From Candidatus Enterenecus merdae (GTDB taxonomy: Bacteria; Bacillota; Clostridia; Oscillospirales; Oscillospiraceae), in the NCBI GenBank assembly GCA_018716385.1, contig DVJZ01000029.1, positions 1 through 64,000 of the forward strand: 64,000 nucleotides of DNA. Reading direction: 5' to 3'. The position numbers were made by a program, and so were the translations under genes. Shown here piece by piece: positions 1 through 8,430 of the stretch; the first letter of the stretch is position 1; each line of letters begins with the position of its first letter. Under the pieces are notes generated by a model. It searched no databases and had not been told where the DNA came from. It saw only the letters and a list, made by a program, of their open reading frames with translations.

Positions 1-3
1 GAT

Positions 4-245
4 CTTTCAATCCACGCCCCCCGTGAGGGGGGCGACTGCAACGGGCTACTGGGGTGCGGCATCTGCAACGGGCTTTCAATCCACGCCCCCCGTGAGGGGG
101 GCGACGTCATACCGATTGAGAGATAGTACGGGCAGTCAGCAACTTTCAATCCACGCCCCCCGTGAGGGGGGCGACTTTCTTTTGGCAAACATATTTCTTA
201 AATTTGTACGGCCTTTCAATCCACGCCCCCCGTGAGGGGGGCGAC
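4..245 (-). CRISPR. CRISPR array, type I-C, first four repeats (array continues beyond the left edge)
   Basis: Four identical 33-nt repeats lie at 4-36, 73-105, 143-175 and 213-245, separated by spacers of 36-37 nt (37-72, 106-142, 176-212). Read on the minus strand the repeat starts GTCGCCCCCC, forms an 8-bp stem with a TCAC loop, and ends in TGGATTGAAAG, the typical type I-C 5' handle. The leader and cas2 lie to the right, so transcription and acquisition run leftward and the repeat at 213-245 is leader-proximal. No repeat degeneration is visible. Total array size cannot be seen from this window. Confidence 0.97.
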
Positions 246-416
246 AGCAAACCTGTACAAAAATAGCTCTGCGATGCATACAGAATAGCAGATTTTTCAA
301 AAAAATTCAACCAAAAAACTCCAGATTTGCGGCGCAACCCGTCGAAAGATGGGCTCGTTGCCTTTGCAGTTCGGTGCGAACCTCCCGGGCCAATTTTGAT
401 CGCTTACCCTTCGCAC
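246..416 (-). promoter_or_regulatory. CRISPR leader with candidate promoter
   Basis: A 171-base stretch between cas2 and the first repeat, AT-rich at its array end, as expected for a leader. On the minus strand a candidate promoter TTGAAT (305-310), 17 bp, TATTCT (282-287) would start the pre-crRNA about 30 nt before the first repeat. The promoter call is by eye; the leader role follows from position. Confidence 0.7.
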
Positions 417-707
417 TTAAAGGATTATGGGCTCTTCGGGCAGATAGGTCTGTCGGCAGCCGAAATGCTCGATCTTATTGTCATAGCGCCTTCCCAAATA
501 GTAGAACCGTAGACTGTCTCGCTCTTGGTCCATGATGTCCAGCAGTTTGGCCTGTAGCAGCTTGCATTGAACCGGGTCCAGCAGGCACTCAAAGACCGAG
601 TTCTGGACCCGCTGCCCGTAGTTGACGCACAGCTTGGCGATCTGCCTTAGCCGACGGCGGCCGGTAGCGTCCTCTGTATTGACGTCATAAGTGATCAAAA
701 CCAGCAT
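417..707 (-). CDS. cas2: CRISPR-associated endoribonuclease/integrase subunit Cas2
   Basis: A 96-residue Cas2 that partners Cas1 in the spacer-integration complex. The N-terminus MLVLITYDVNTED carries the conserved YDV aspartate of the ferredoxin-like fold, and the central RVQNSVFECLL segment is typical of the family. The frame stays open upstream to 890, but only the ATG at 707 gives the family N-terminus and a start just 7 bases from the end of cas1. It is last in the cas operon, adjacent to the leader. Confidence 0.96.
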   Translation of the reverse strand: MLVLITYDVNTEDATGRRRLRQIAKLCVNYGQRVQNSVFECLLDPVQCKLLQAKLLDIMDQERDSLRFYYLGRRYDNKIEHFGCRQTYLPEEPIIL

Positions 708-714
708 GGCAGCC

Positions 715-1746
715 TCACTTCCACAGAAACGGAGGATAGTCGTCCAGATCGCCCCGTAGTGTCCGAGCCAGCAGCAGCGCCTGGACATAAGGAACCAAGC
801 CCCAGGGCACTTTTTCCCGGAGATAGGGATGGGTGAGCATCTCCCGCTTCCGCTCCTGCCAGCGCTTGAGAAAGGACCGGCGGCCGGCATCAGTCAGAAG
901 GACTGCCCCATTTTCCAAATGGTCAAAATCCTGTTCGCCCACCACGCGGTTATTGAGCAGCGTCAAGACAAACCGATCTGCCATGCAGGGCCGCAATTCC
1001 TCCATCAGGTCCAGCGCCAAGGAGGCCCGCCCAGGTCTGTCCCGGTGGAGAAAACCCACATAGCTATCCAGCCCTACGCTCTCCAGAGCGGCGGCACAGT
1101 CGTGGGTCAGCAGGCTATATGCAAAAGAGAGCAGGGCGTTGACCGGGTCCAGGGGCGGCCGACGGCTGCGTCCGGAGAAAGCGAACAAGGGCTTTTCCCG
1201 CAAAATGAGTTGCTCAAAGACTCCGAAGTACACCGTGGCGCTCGCCCCTTCCAGCCCGCGCAAACTCTCCAAAGAGGCCTCTGAGGCGATTTGGGGCAGA
1301 AGCCCTTTGAGATGGCCGGCCGCTGTGGCCAAAGACTCTCCGTCCACCCGGAGCCCGTGGTCTCGTCGGGTTCGCTGGATGCTCCACTGGGCGTTATAGA
1401 CCTTCCCGAAGATCATGCTCCGGGCGATACGGCAGCAGGGCCCCGGGTCGTCTGCGACCCGATACTGGGCGCGGCGCAGGAGTACATTGCCGGAGCTCTC
1501 TCCCGTGACCCGGGCTAAAAACCGGCCTCTCGGCGTGCAGAAGGCCAGAGCGATGTCCCGCTGGGCGCAGGCGCCCATCAGGGCGGGAGAGGCCCCGGAG
1601 TAGGAGAAGGAGACGATGCCTGACAGGGTGTGGAGAGGGTAGCGGGCCACCTCCTGCCGCTCCCGGTTGGCCACTACATTCTCCCCGTCTAGGGAGAGAT
1701 AGATGTCCTCGCTGGTGACGAATAGGGTGTTCAGGAGATGTTTCAT
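715..1746 (-). CDS. cas1: CRISPR-associated integrase Cas1 (type I-C)
   Basis: A 343-residue Cas1, the catalytic subunit for spacer integration. The N-terminal beta domain (MKHLLNTLFVTSEDIYLSLD) is followed by an alpha-helical domain with the catalytic Glu in GLEGASATVYF, the His in GFLHRDRPG and the acidic DLMEEL segment. The start at 1746 overlaps the end of cas4 by four bases (ATGA), showing translational coupling; the longer open frame to 1815 lies inside cas4. All three metal-ligand regions look intact. Confidence 0.97.
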   Translation of the reverse strand: MKHLLNTLFVTSEDIYLSLDGENVVANRERQEVARYPLHTLSGIVSFSYSGASPALMGACAQRDIALAFCTPRGRFLARVTGESSGNVLLRRAQYRVADDPGPCCRIARSMIFGKVYNAQWSIQRTRRDHGLRVDGESLATAAGHLKGLLPQIASEASLESLRGLEGASATVYFGVFEQLILREKPLFAFSGRSRRPPLDPVNALLSFAYSLLTHDCAAALESVGLDSYVGFLHRDRPGRASLALDLMEELRPCMADRFVLTLLNNRVVGEQDFDHLENGAVLLTDAGRRSFLKRWQERKREMLTHPYLREKVPWGLVPYVQALLLARTLRGDLDDYPPFLWK

Positions 1747-2408
1747 GGCAGATCCTCCATGGCTCGGGCCAGGTAGTCGGCCACAGAGCCCCGCCGAGTC
1801 AGCTGGGGCAGGCACAGGTTTTTCAGAGAACAGGCGCTGCAGGCTCTGGACGGCCTGGCCTTTGGCGTATGACCCCTGCGGTACAGTTGGTGCATCTCAT
1901 CTGCGGCGGAGCGTACAGCCTGGCGCAGCTGTATGGAGAAAGACACCACCGTGCGCCGGCGGGGTTCCCCGTAGAACAGGGCCCCCTCGGGGATGTCGCA
2001 GCAGAGCATCTCCTCCAGGCAGAGCGCCTGGGCGCACAGCTGCATCTCGTCTGCCTGGTGTTCTTTGGGCCGGCCCCGCTTGTACTCCACGGGATAGGGC
2101 AGCCATAGCCCATCCTCCCCATGAAGGGGCACTCCCGCCGGGCCGGCGTGAAATTCCACCACATCGCAGATGCCGGACAATCCCAGCTCGTGGGACACAA
2201 CCGAAAGTCCCCGGAGGATCAGGGTGTTCCCCCGCCGCTCTCGGGCTGTTTCGTCGTGGGCCCGACGGTGGAGCAGGCGCCCCTCCACCGTGCGCAGATT
2301 TTCCTGCCACTGCTGTTCCAGGTGGATCAGCGCCCACTGCCGCCGGCAGAAGACAAAGTGCTGCAGCCCGGAGAGCTGGAGGGGATTCTCCTCTCGGTAG
2401 GAGGGCAT
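1743..2408 (-). CDS. cas4: CRISPR-associated exonuclease Cas4
   Basis: A 221-residue Cas4 of the PD-(D/E)XK family, which trims prespacers and checks the PAM for Cas1-Cas2. Iron-sulfur cysteines are visible: Cys21 in FCRRQW and a C-terminal cluster CSACSLKNLC. Nuclease residues sit in GICDVVEFH and PVEYKRGR. The gene lies between cas7 and cas1 in the standard I-C order and overlaps cas1 by four bases. The presence of Cas4 supports PAM-selective acquisition by this locus. Confidence 0.95.
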   Translation of the reverse strand: MPSYREENPLQLSGLQHFVFCRRQWALIHLEQQWQENLRTVEGRLLHRRAHDETARERRGNTLILRGLSVVSHELGLSGICDVVEFHAGPAGVPLHGEDGLWLPYPVEYKRGRPKEHQADEMQLCAQALCLEEMLCCDIPEGALFYGEPRRRTVVSFSIQLRQAVRSAADEMHQLYRRGHTPKARPSRACSACSLKNLCLPQLTRRGSVADYLARAMEDLP

Positions 2409-2433
2409 TTGAAAACCACCTCTCTGTTTGAAC

Positions 2434-3294
2434 TCACAGCCCTTCCAAAATTTCCGGTTCCAGCCCCTCCAGCGGCTCTATGGAGATGAGATAGTCCTCT
2501 GCGCTGGAGGGAGTGTCTGCTTCAGGATCCAAGGAGGCCTTGACGGAGCGGTGAACCTTGGCGGAGGAGAACTGACCGTCCTTGCAGTTGTGCTCCCACC
2601 AGAAGAGCTTTACCACCTCCATGGAGCCATCGGGTCGGGCGGAGGAAGCATCGTTGACAAAGAGGGTCCGCAGGCATTCCTTGACAACCTGGGCGTCCTC
2701 CTCGGTAAAGCCGGTCTTCTCCGCCAGCTGTACATTGATAGAGCCTTTTATCTCATACAGGCCGAAGCGGACAAAGTGCTTTGTGCCCATCCGGTCGGAG
2801 CTCATGCCCGCGTCGCTGCTGTTTGTCTTTTCCTTTTTCTCTCCATTGACGCTCTTGGTGATCTGGAAGGACTCGATCTCCACAGGGGACAGGCTCACGG
2901 CCTGGTGGATGGATACCGGCCCTCGGATCCCCACAGAGAGCCCTTTGGTATCCTTAAAGGCGAATACCTGCCCGAAAGTACGCACATCCAGCCAGGTCTC
3001 GCAGGCCTTTTTGGCGTAGGCCTCCCGATCCTTTTCCTCCTTCATGACGGCAGAAGCCCGTTCGCTGAGACTGCCAAACCCGTCGTCACAGCGGCTTTCC
3101 GACTGGACGAAGATGGAGTGGCCCAGATCCTGCATCCGGTTGCGGATCTTGCGCTTGATACACACGTCGGAGATCTCCCCGTAGCCGTTATAATCGGTGC
3201 GGGGGCGGTTGCCGTTGAGAGGGTCTCCGTTGCTGTTGGCCATGGTGACGCTGACCAGGACTACAAAGTCGATTTTGTGCTGCAATGTACGCAT
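2434..3294 (-). CDS. cas7c: Type I-C Cascade backbone Cas7 (Csd2)
   Basis: A 286-residue Csd2/Cas7 protein that forms the helical backbone binding the crRNA guide. The N-terminus holds the family signature SVTMANSNGDPLNGNRPRTD (residues about 15-34), followed by RRM-fold sequence. It begins two bases after the end of cas8c and leaves a 25-base gap to cas4. Backbone Cas7 flips every sixth guide base out of pairing, which matters for the self-targeting guide found upstream of cas3. Confidence 0.95.
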   Translation of the reverse strand: MRTLQHKIDFVVLVSVTMANSNGDPLNGNRPRTDYNGYGEISDVCIKRKIRNRMQDLGHSIFVQSESRCDDGFGSLSERASAVMKEEKDREAYAKKACETWLDVRTFGQVFAFKDTKGLSVGIRGPVSIHQAVSLSPVEIESFQITKSVNGEKKEKTNSSDAGMSSDRMGTKHFVRFGLYEIKGSINVQLAEKTGFTEEDAQVVKECLRTLFVNDASSARPDGSMEVVKLFWWEHNCKDGQFSSAKVHRSVKASLDPEADTPSSAEDYLISIEPLEGLEPEILEGL

Positions 3295-3295
3295 T

Positions 3296-5095
3296 TTACA
3301 GTGCCTCCTCTGTCTGGTTGTTTTGATCTTTTTTCGTGTACAATTTCTTTCGCTGGAGGTAGTAGCCCATCAGGTAGGTCTCCCCCAGAGAATCATTCCA
3401 CTGGGATTCTGGCGCTTTTTTGATTTCCTCAAAAATATCCGAGATCAGGCTGCGGTAAAAGGCCCGCATGGCAGGGGTTTTGAGCCGGGGGAAGTAGGCG
3501 TTGTTCAAGTGTTCATTGAGCATGCTGGCGGTTTTCATGGGGCGTCGGCAGAACATCGACATCAACCGGATGGCGTTGGGCTCTCGGGTTTCGTTCTGGT
3601 CATAGGTATCCCGTTCCACCTTTTCCATCACGGCCAGAAGTCGTCCAAATTGCAGACTGCGGTCATCCCGCTCCGAGTGGAGTTCCATGTTACATTCCTC
3701 CTTGTATACATCATAACGGTATTTTTGAATGACAGCGCAGGCGGTGGCCAGAATCACCCGCCATATGGATGGATCGTATGCCTGGGGCGTGGACGCGCGG
3801 TGAAATAGGGCCTTTACGATATCCAACGGCATATGGGCCCGGTCCACCCGGCAGGCCACCAGGCGCTGCATCTGTTGGCCCATGAGTTTGTCGGGCGTTT
3901 TCAGACGGGCTTGTCCCTTTTCTTCTGCCTGTGTCCCGAACGCACAGTTGACGATCTGCCGCAGGGATGGAGACTGGATCTGCTCGTTCCATCCATACCA
4001 GCAGCAGTACTGGTCCCATTCGTGGAGGCGCTGGAGGTAGTCGCTGCTGCGCAGCTCGTTGTAGTAGGTTAGGGACAGCCGCCCGGTGGTGGCTGCGTCA
4101 AAGGCGGCCACCACGATGTCGTGGTTCTGCTCCGGCAGTTGACTGCGATACCCCTCTAAGGTTTTCTTCAATTCCCGCCGATAGTCGCTGGGTTTTGTGA
4201 CCACCTTGCTCCGATCCCCGAAGGGCCCGGCGGCGTGACAGACCCGCACCCCTTGAGGGTTCCAGCAGAGGAAGGTCCGTCCCCCAAAGACAGCGCTGGC
4301 TCCCTGCTCCGCCGCGATCCAGCGCAGGGCGTTGTGGGCCTTTTGTGAGGCCAGATAGCTGACGGTGGCAGCCTGGCTGTCATCGGTGAACCGCCCCCGG
4401 AAGGTAAAGTTGCTGTTATCGTTGGCGGAGATCAGCTTGGCATTCTCGTTGTAGGGGATGATTCCCTTCTGATGTTGTTTGGCTGGAACTGCTTGGACCC
4501 CGGTAATCATACACAGGGAGCGGTTCTCCCCTTGGGAGCTGGCGTACCAGTCCTGGAATGCCCGGTAGAGAGAGGGCTGCTGCCAACAGCCGTCATGGGG
4601 GGTTCCGATCCCATGCACCCGCCAGCGGACCAACAGTTTCTCATTTTTTGGGGCCCCCTTCTCATCCAGTGCGATGAGGCCGATCCCGGCCAGATCGGCC
4701 AGGATGGTGCCGCCCTGCACATAGGTGAGGATTGGGCGCAGCATGGGATGGCTGTGGGGGGAGTCCGCCCAGGAAGCGAGCTGCTTCACATAGAGGGTGT
4801 GCTTCTTTTTGTTATAGGGGGCCAGATAGCAGAGCTGGTCACAGAGGGGATGGGCGCAGGGGCCGCTGGTTCGCCCGGCAGATTCCTCGGTGGCAGGGAT
4901 GGGGATCTTGGGCTCCTCTTGCGCTACCGCGCGAGCGGTGGAGAAGCTGCCGTCCCGCTCCAGAGCGATCTCCAGATCTGCCCGGGTGATGATGTGGGAC
5001 ACAGGAACCAGCATCTGGCGTCCATCTATTGCTCTGCCCACATAGTCGAGATGGGCGTCATAAGTCTCCACCGCCTTTTGAAACAGACCCATCAA
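3296..5095 (-). CDS. cas8c: Type I-C Cascade large subunit Cas8c (Csd1)
   Basis: A 599-residue Csd1/Cas8c, the large subunit that reads the PAM and recruits Cas3; the length is normal for the family. The N-terminus (MMGLFQKAVETYDAH) is typical of Csd1, and segments such as NENAKLISANDNSNFTFRGR and ALRWIAAEQGA match the conserved middle region. In I-C systems an internal start in this gene usually also makes the small subunit Cas11; that is known of the family and was not verified here. It overlaps cas5c by four bases. Confidence 0.94.
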   Translation of the reverse strand: MMGLFQKAVETYDAHLDYVGRAIDGRQMLVPVSHIITRADLEIALERDGSFSTARAVAQEEPKIPIPATEESAGRTSGPCAHPLCDQLCYLAPYNKKKHTLYVKQLASWADSPHSHPMLRPILTYVQGGTILADLAGIGLIALDEKGAPKNEKLLVRWRVHGIGTPHDGCWQQPSLYRAFQDWYASSQGENRSLCMITGVQAVPAKQHQKGIIPYNENAKLISANDNSNFTFRGRFTDDSQAATVSYLASQKAHNALRWIAAEQGASAVFGGRTFLCWNPQGVRVCHAAGPFGDRSKVVTKPSDYRRELKKTLEGYRSQLPEQNHDIVVAAFDAATTGRLSLTYYNELRSSDYLQRLHEWDQYCCWYGWNEQIQSPSLRQIVNCAFGTQAEEKGQARLKTPDKLMGQQMQRLVACRVDRAHMPLDIVKALFHRASTPQAYDPSIWRVILATACAVIQKYRYDVYKEECNMELHSERDDRSLQFGRLLAVMEKVERDTYDQNETREPNAIRLMSMFCRRPMKTASMLNEHLNNAYFPRLKTPAMRAFYRSLISDIFEEIKKAPESQWNDSLGETYLMGYYLQRKKLYTKKDQNNQTEEAL

Positions 5096-5832
5096 ATCAC
5101 CCCCTCAAACTCGCCCAGGCCGGAGAAGTTTCCCAGTGCCTGGCGGAAGGTTTTCTGCTCCATATCCCGCAGAGGCTTGTGCAGAGGGCAGCCCTCGGGC
5201 CGGGGAAAAGCAATGACCCCATTTTTCATCACAGGATACCAGAAGTTGGCGGTCAGCTTTCCCTGGGTCTGCGGGGAATAGGCTTCGTCGGGGTAGGTCA
5301 GGCCATGGTACATCAGCCCAAAGCCCAACTCTGGAATGGCGCCATAATGACCTGGCTCGCTGTCAAAGTCGCAGGGTTCCACATAACCCTGACACTCACG
5401 GGTGCCCAGAAAGATGTCACGCCGGCCCCCTTTCTCGATCATCCGTTTTGCGATATTGTGATGCTTGTTCTCATTCCGGTCGGCGGCCAGCTCTGGGCGG
5501 TTGTCGTTCCACTCAAAGTGGGCCTGGACCCGGTAGCGGACCTGCTTCAGGTAGGTATAGTAGGCCAGGTCGTTTCCGCCGTGATACTTGATGGGCCGGA
5601 CTCCCTTTACCTCTGTCTGGATGGGTTCCATGATCCGCACAGCATCAACGTACCAGATAATGGTTGGCTTCCAATATACCGAGGACAGGATCCCCTTCAA
5701 TGCCTCATAGGTGGGCACCTGGTAGGTACATTTCTCACCCCCCACGCGGGTAATGGGATCACTGAACAGGGCGTAATCCCCTGTTACCTGGAACTCCACT
5801 TGATTAGGATGTTTCGGCTTTGACATCTTCAC
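5092..5832 (-). CDS. cas5c: Type I-C pre-crRNA endonuclease Cas5c (Cas5d)
   Basis: A 246-residue Cas5 of the I-C kind which, unlike other Cas5 proteins, cuts the pre-crRNA at the base of the repeat stem and stays on the 11-nt 5' handle. The family N-terminus (VEFQVTGDYALFSDP) and the YEALKGILSSVYWKP segment are present. It overlaps both neighbours by four bases, so cas3-cas5c-cas8c are translationally coupled. It would be the enzyme expected to process the CreR-like RNA at 8287-8393. Confidence 0.95.
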   Translation of the reverse strand: MKMSKPKHPNQVEFQVTGDYALFSDPITRVGGEKCTYQVPTYEALKGILSSVYWKPTIIWYVDAVRIMEPIQTEVKGVRPIKYHGGNDLAYYTYLKQVRYRVQAHFEWNDNRPELAADRNENKHHNIAKRMIEKGGRRDIFLGTRECQGYVEPCDFDSEPGHYGAIPELGFGLMYHGLTYPDEAYSPQTQGKLTANFWYPVMKNGVIAFPRPEGCPLHKPLRDMEQKTFRQALGNFSGLGEFEGVI

Positions 5833-8219
5833 ACCTCCAAGAATTGATCTGTGGTCTCCGGCTCAAGGACCAGGCCGGTCTCCTGGTGGTAATACTCCGG
5901 ATGCAGGGCCAGGACTGCACCGTCCAGCAGGGGGGATAGCGCCCCTCTGCTCTCCAGGGCTTCCCGCTGAAAGCGATACAGGGAGATGGTGAAAGGACGT
6001 GCCTGCCTCAGCAGTTCCCGTTGTAGCCGCCAGTTGTGCTGCGCTTTGGCGCAGGACAGCGCGGCGATCAGCTCCCGGCCTTTCCCATAGGGGGCCAGCA
6101 CATCGATGGTTTCCTGGTCGAAGACCTGGAAGGCGTGTCCCGCCAGCGAGAAGGCTTGATGGAGTCCGAAGCGTTCCATGCCGGGCTGCCCGGCGGCATA
6201 AGTGTCGTTGGTGGAGAGCAGGTCAAACAGGGTGCCGCCCTCTCGCAAGGGGTAGTCCTGGGCGCCCTCTCCCATGCCCCCGTACAGGCAGCTATAGTAG
6301 CGGGCGATGGCTGCATCGGAGGTCAGATCGCCTCCCAGGGCGGCCGGGTCCTGACGGAACTCTGACAGCAGTTGTAAGGAGGCGGTTTTGGCATCTTGAA
6401 TGTCCCGAAGCTTGCCCAGATTTTCATCGATACAATTGATCAGCAATACTGGAACAGGCGTTTTGGATTCCCCGCTTCGATTGCATCGGCCGGCAGTCTG
6501 GACGGCGTTATCCATGCCGGCGATCAACCGCACAGCCGATCCAAAAGAGAGGTCCACGCCGGCCTCCACCACCTGGGTGGCGACGCACAGCACCTTCGGC
6601 CCACCTGTCCGACTAGCCTTTAGCGCTTCATCCAGCTCTGCGAGGGTGGCCCGCCGGTGTTCTGGACACATGGCCGCCGACAGGTGGAACCGGCGCAGTT
6701 CCGGCCCTGTAGTCTTATGGTAGAGAGACCGAGCCTGGCCTTTCATATTGCATACCACCAGCAGACTGTTGACCCTCTCCAGATGTTCCAAGAGCAGAGC
6801 GGGGATCTCATCCAGCCGCCGTGGCCCGGCGTCTGTCAGCCGGGTGCGACGGAAAGGCGCCCAGATGGCTGGGTCATAGGGGACCAGCTCTGCTACTGGA
6901 CCGGGAATGGGATGGTGGGCTACCGCCAGACTGGGCTGTGTGGCGGAGCAGAGTATGACCGTGGTCCCACAGACATGGGCCAGAAAGTGAATGGCCAGAT
7001 GAAACAGGGTCAGCATCCGGGGTGGAACGGTCTGCACCTCGTCGATGACCAGAACGCTGTTGCAAAGGGACTGAAACCGGCGAATGCAGGTGGTGCGCCC
7101 GTCAAACAGGGTATCGAGCAGCTGGACCAGGGTGGTGATGATGGCAGGGGCTCCCCAGTTCTCGGCCATCAGCTCTCGGGGATCCAGGGATGTGCCGTCC
7201 GATCCTGTCTGGACGATGTTGGAATGGTGCTCCAGGATCAGCGTGTCGTCTCCGATATACTGCCGCAAGACGGCGGCATTTTGCTCCAGGATGCTCAACA
7301 GCGGAGAAGTGAAGATCAGCCTGGACTTGCCGTGCTGAGCCGCGTGAGCCAAGGCATACCGGAGGGAGGCCAGCGTTTTCCCGCCGCCCGTTGGCACATT
7401 GAGCCGGTAGATGCCGCCGCCTTGTCCCGCAGCCTCCCGGCACTGCTGAGAGATGGCCCGCCGAGCCTGTTGGATCGGGGCGTCACGGGGGAGGGAAGTC
7501 AGCTTGGACTCCATGAGATTTAGCAGCTGACTCCAATCGGGGGTAGGTGGGGGAGCGGGAAGGGCCCCGTTGGCCATCCACTGGGCCGTGTCTTGCCGGT
7601 CGCCCTCGATCACGGCGGAGAGCACCAACCGAGCCAAAAGTCCCAAATAGAAAAAGACATCCCGGCCATCCTCTTTTATCTCGGCATTGGCCCACTGAAA
7701 GATAGGGGATAGCTCTTGGTTTGCCTGCTGGAACAGCTGGTCCAGCTCTACGAAACCGGCGCACTGATCCAGAAATTCCTGGTAGGCCTCTTGATAGAGC
7801 TCGTCATCCCACTCCAGGCGGCGGATAAAGCCTATCTGGTGTTGCGCACCCACACAATCGAACAGTCCATGGTGAGCGCCCACGGCGAAAGCCAAGATTT
7901 CCGCCGTCATATCCTCAAAGGAAGTGAAAGCGCCGGGAGTATGGTATCGTTCCAGCAGGAAGCGCGCGCCACCATGGGCATGGATGACGGATCCCCGGCG
8001 GACAGGCTCGCCGGCCGCGGCCCGCTCCAAGTATGCCCGGTAGGTGGGCGTTAACTTGGCAAAATCGTGGGTCAGACCGGCCAGATAACCCACAGACTCA
8101 AGACGGACCGGGCGTAATCGTGATCCTGCGATCTTTGCTGTATTCCGGGAATGCTCTGGCACCGTTTGGAACTCGATGTTTCCGCCTGGACCGATTCTAA
8201 AGTGCGCTGGGTATTCCAT
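5829..8219 (-). CDS. cas3: CRISPR-associated helicase-nuclease Cas3 (HD + DExD/H)
   Basis: A 796-residue single-polypeptide Cas3. The N-terminal HD nuclease shows His23, His51-Asp52 (THDFAK), HAHGGA near residue 80 and HH at 116-117. The SF2 helicase has Walker A VPTGGGKT (275-282), motif II DEVQ near residue 390 (instead of DEAH, a change seen in I-C Cas3), SATQP, ATQVVEAGVDLSF and the motif VI stretch QTAGRCNRSGE. All catalytic motifs look intact, so interference should work. It is first in the operon with a leader of about 170 nt from the promoter at 8395-8423. Confidence 0.97.
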   Translation of the reverse strand: MEYPAHFRIGPGGNIEFQTVPEHSRNTAKIAGSRLRPVRLESVGYLAGLTHDFAKLTPTYRAYLERAAAGEPVRRGSVIHAHGGARFLLERYHTPGAFTSFEDMTAEILAFAVGAHHGLFDCVGAQHQIGFIRRLEWDDELYQEAYQEFLDQCAGFVELDQLFQQANQELSPIFQWANAEIKEDGRDVFFYLGLLARLVLSAVIEGDRQDTAQWMANGALPAPPPTPDWSQLLNLMESKLTSLPRDAPIQQARRAISQQCREAAGQGGGIYRLNVPTGGGKTLASLRYALAHAAQHGKSRLIFTSPLLSILEQNAAVLRQYIGDDTLILEHHSNIVQTGSDGTSLDPRELMAENWGAPAIITTLVQLLDTLFDGRTTCIRRFQSLCNSVLVIDEVQTVPPRMLTLFHLAIHFLAHVCGTTVILCSATQPSLAVAHHPIPGPVAELVPYDPAIWAPFRRTRLTDAGPRRLDEIPALLLEHLERVNSLLVVCNMKGQARSLYHKTTGPELRRFHLSAAMCPEHRRATLAELDEALKASRTGGPKVLCVATQVVEAGVDLSFGSAVRLIAGMDNAVQTAGRCNRSGESKTPVPVLLINCIDENLGKLRDIQDAKTASLQLLSEFRQDPAALGGDLTSDAAIARYYSCLYGGMGEGAQDYPLREGGTLFDLLSTNDTYAAGQPGMERFGLHQAFSLAGHAFQVFDQETIDVLAPYGKGRELIAALSCAKAQHNWRLQRELLRQARPFTISLYRFQREALESRGALSPLLDGAVLALHPEYYHQETGLVLEPETTDQFLEV

Positions 8220-8251
8220 AGCCGGTCATCTCTTTTCTTCAAAACTTGGGG

Positions 8252-8280
8252 TTGCAAATGGCGGGTGAACTGGTTAGAAT
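8252..8280 (+). promoter_or_regulatory. Promoter of the CreR-like small RNA
   Basis: TTGCAA (8252-8257), a 17-bp spacer and TAGAAT (8275-8280) form a good sigma-A promoter pointing right, away from cas3. The predicted start near 8287 falls just before a hairpin (8290-8315) that ends in the CRISPR handle. No protein gene lies downstream on this strand, so the promoter is best explained by a small RNA. Confidence 0.65.
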
Positions 8281-8286
8281 ATGGTA

Positions 8287-8393
8287 TGTCTTCTGCGATG
8301 TGCGCATCAAGGAAGTGGATTGAAATATAAACATATGTTTATATGTATATGCCTCTATGGGGAGGAAGCGGATGCATTCTGCTTCCTCCCCAT
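8287..8393 (+). ncRNA. CreR-like crRNA-resembling regulatory RNA (degenerate repeat + guide + 3' stem)
   Basis: Seen directly: an imperfect hairpin 8290-8315 (outer CTTC/GAAG, inner GATG/CATC, loop TGCG); immediately after it TGGATTGAAAT (8316-8326), which equals the array handle except for the last base; then an AT-rich guide from 8327; and a 13-bp perfect stem 8357-8369/8381-8393 with an 11-nt loop that may end the RNA. The hairpin base sits exactly where Cas5c would cut. Guide positions 1-17 match minus-strand DNA at 8447-8431 except positions 6 and 12, with TTC PAM at 8450-8448. This is the architecture of Cas-regulating RNAs that use Cascade to repress cas genes. The rival reading is that 8325-8344 is a 20-bp palindromic operator. 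No run of T follows the 3' stem. Confidence 0.72.
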
Positions 8394-8394
8394 C

Positions 8395-8423
8395 ATTATA
8401 CATGATATGTCATTGCTTGTAAA
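8395..8423 (-). promoter_or_regulatory. cas operon promoter
   Basis: On the minus strand TTTACA (8423-8418), exactly 17 bp, then consensus TATAAT (8400-8395). The predicted start is near 8388, giving a cas3 leader of about 170 nt that is antisense to the CreR-like RNA. The promoters of the two transcripts face each other. Confidence 0.75.
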
Positions 8424-8430
8424 TATGGAT

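Noticed and set aside
8325..8344. 20-bp perfect palindrome ATATAAACATATGTTTATAT read as a classical repressor operator, with 8431-8447 as a second, imperfect site
   Set aside because: Possible and kept as the main rival to the CreR reading, but it does not explain the exact CRISPR handle and hairpin directly before it, the PAM beside the second site, or the mismatch spacing of six.
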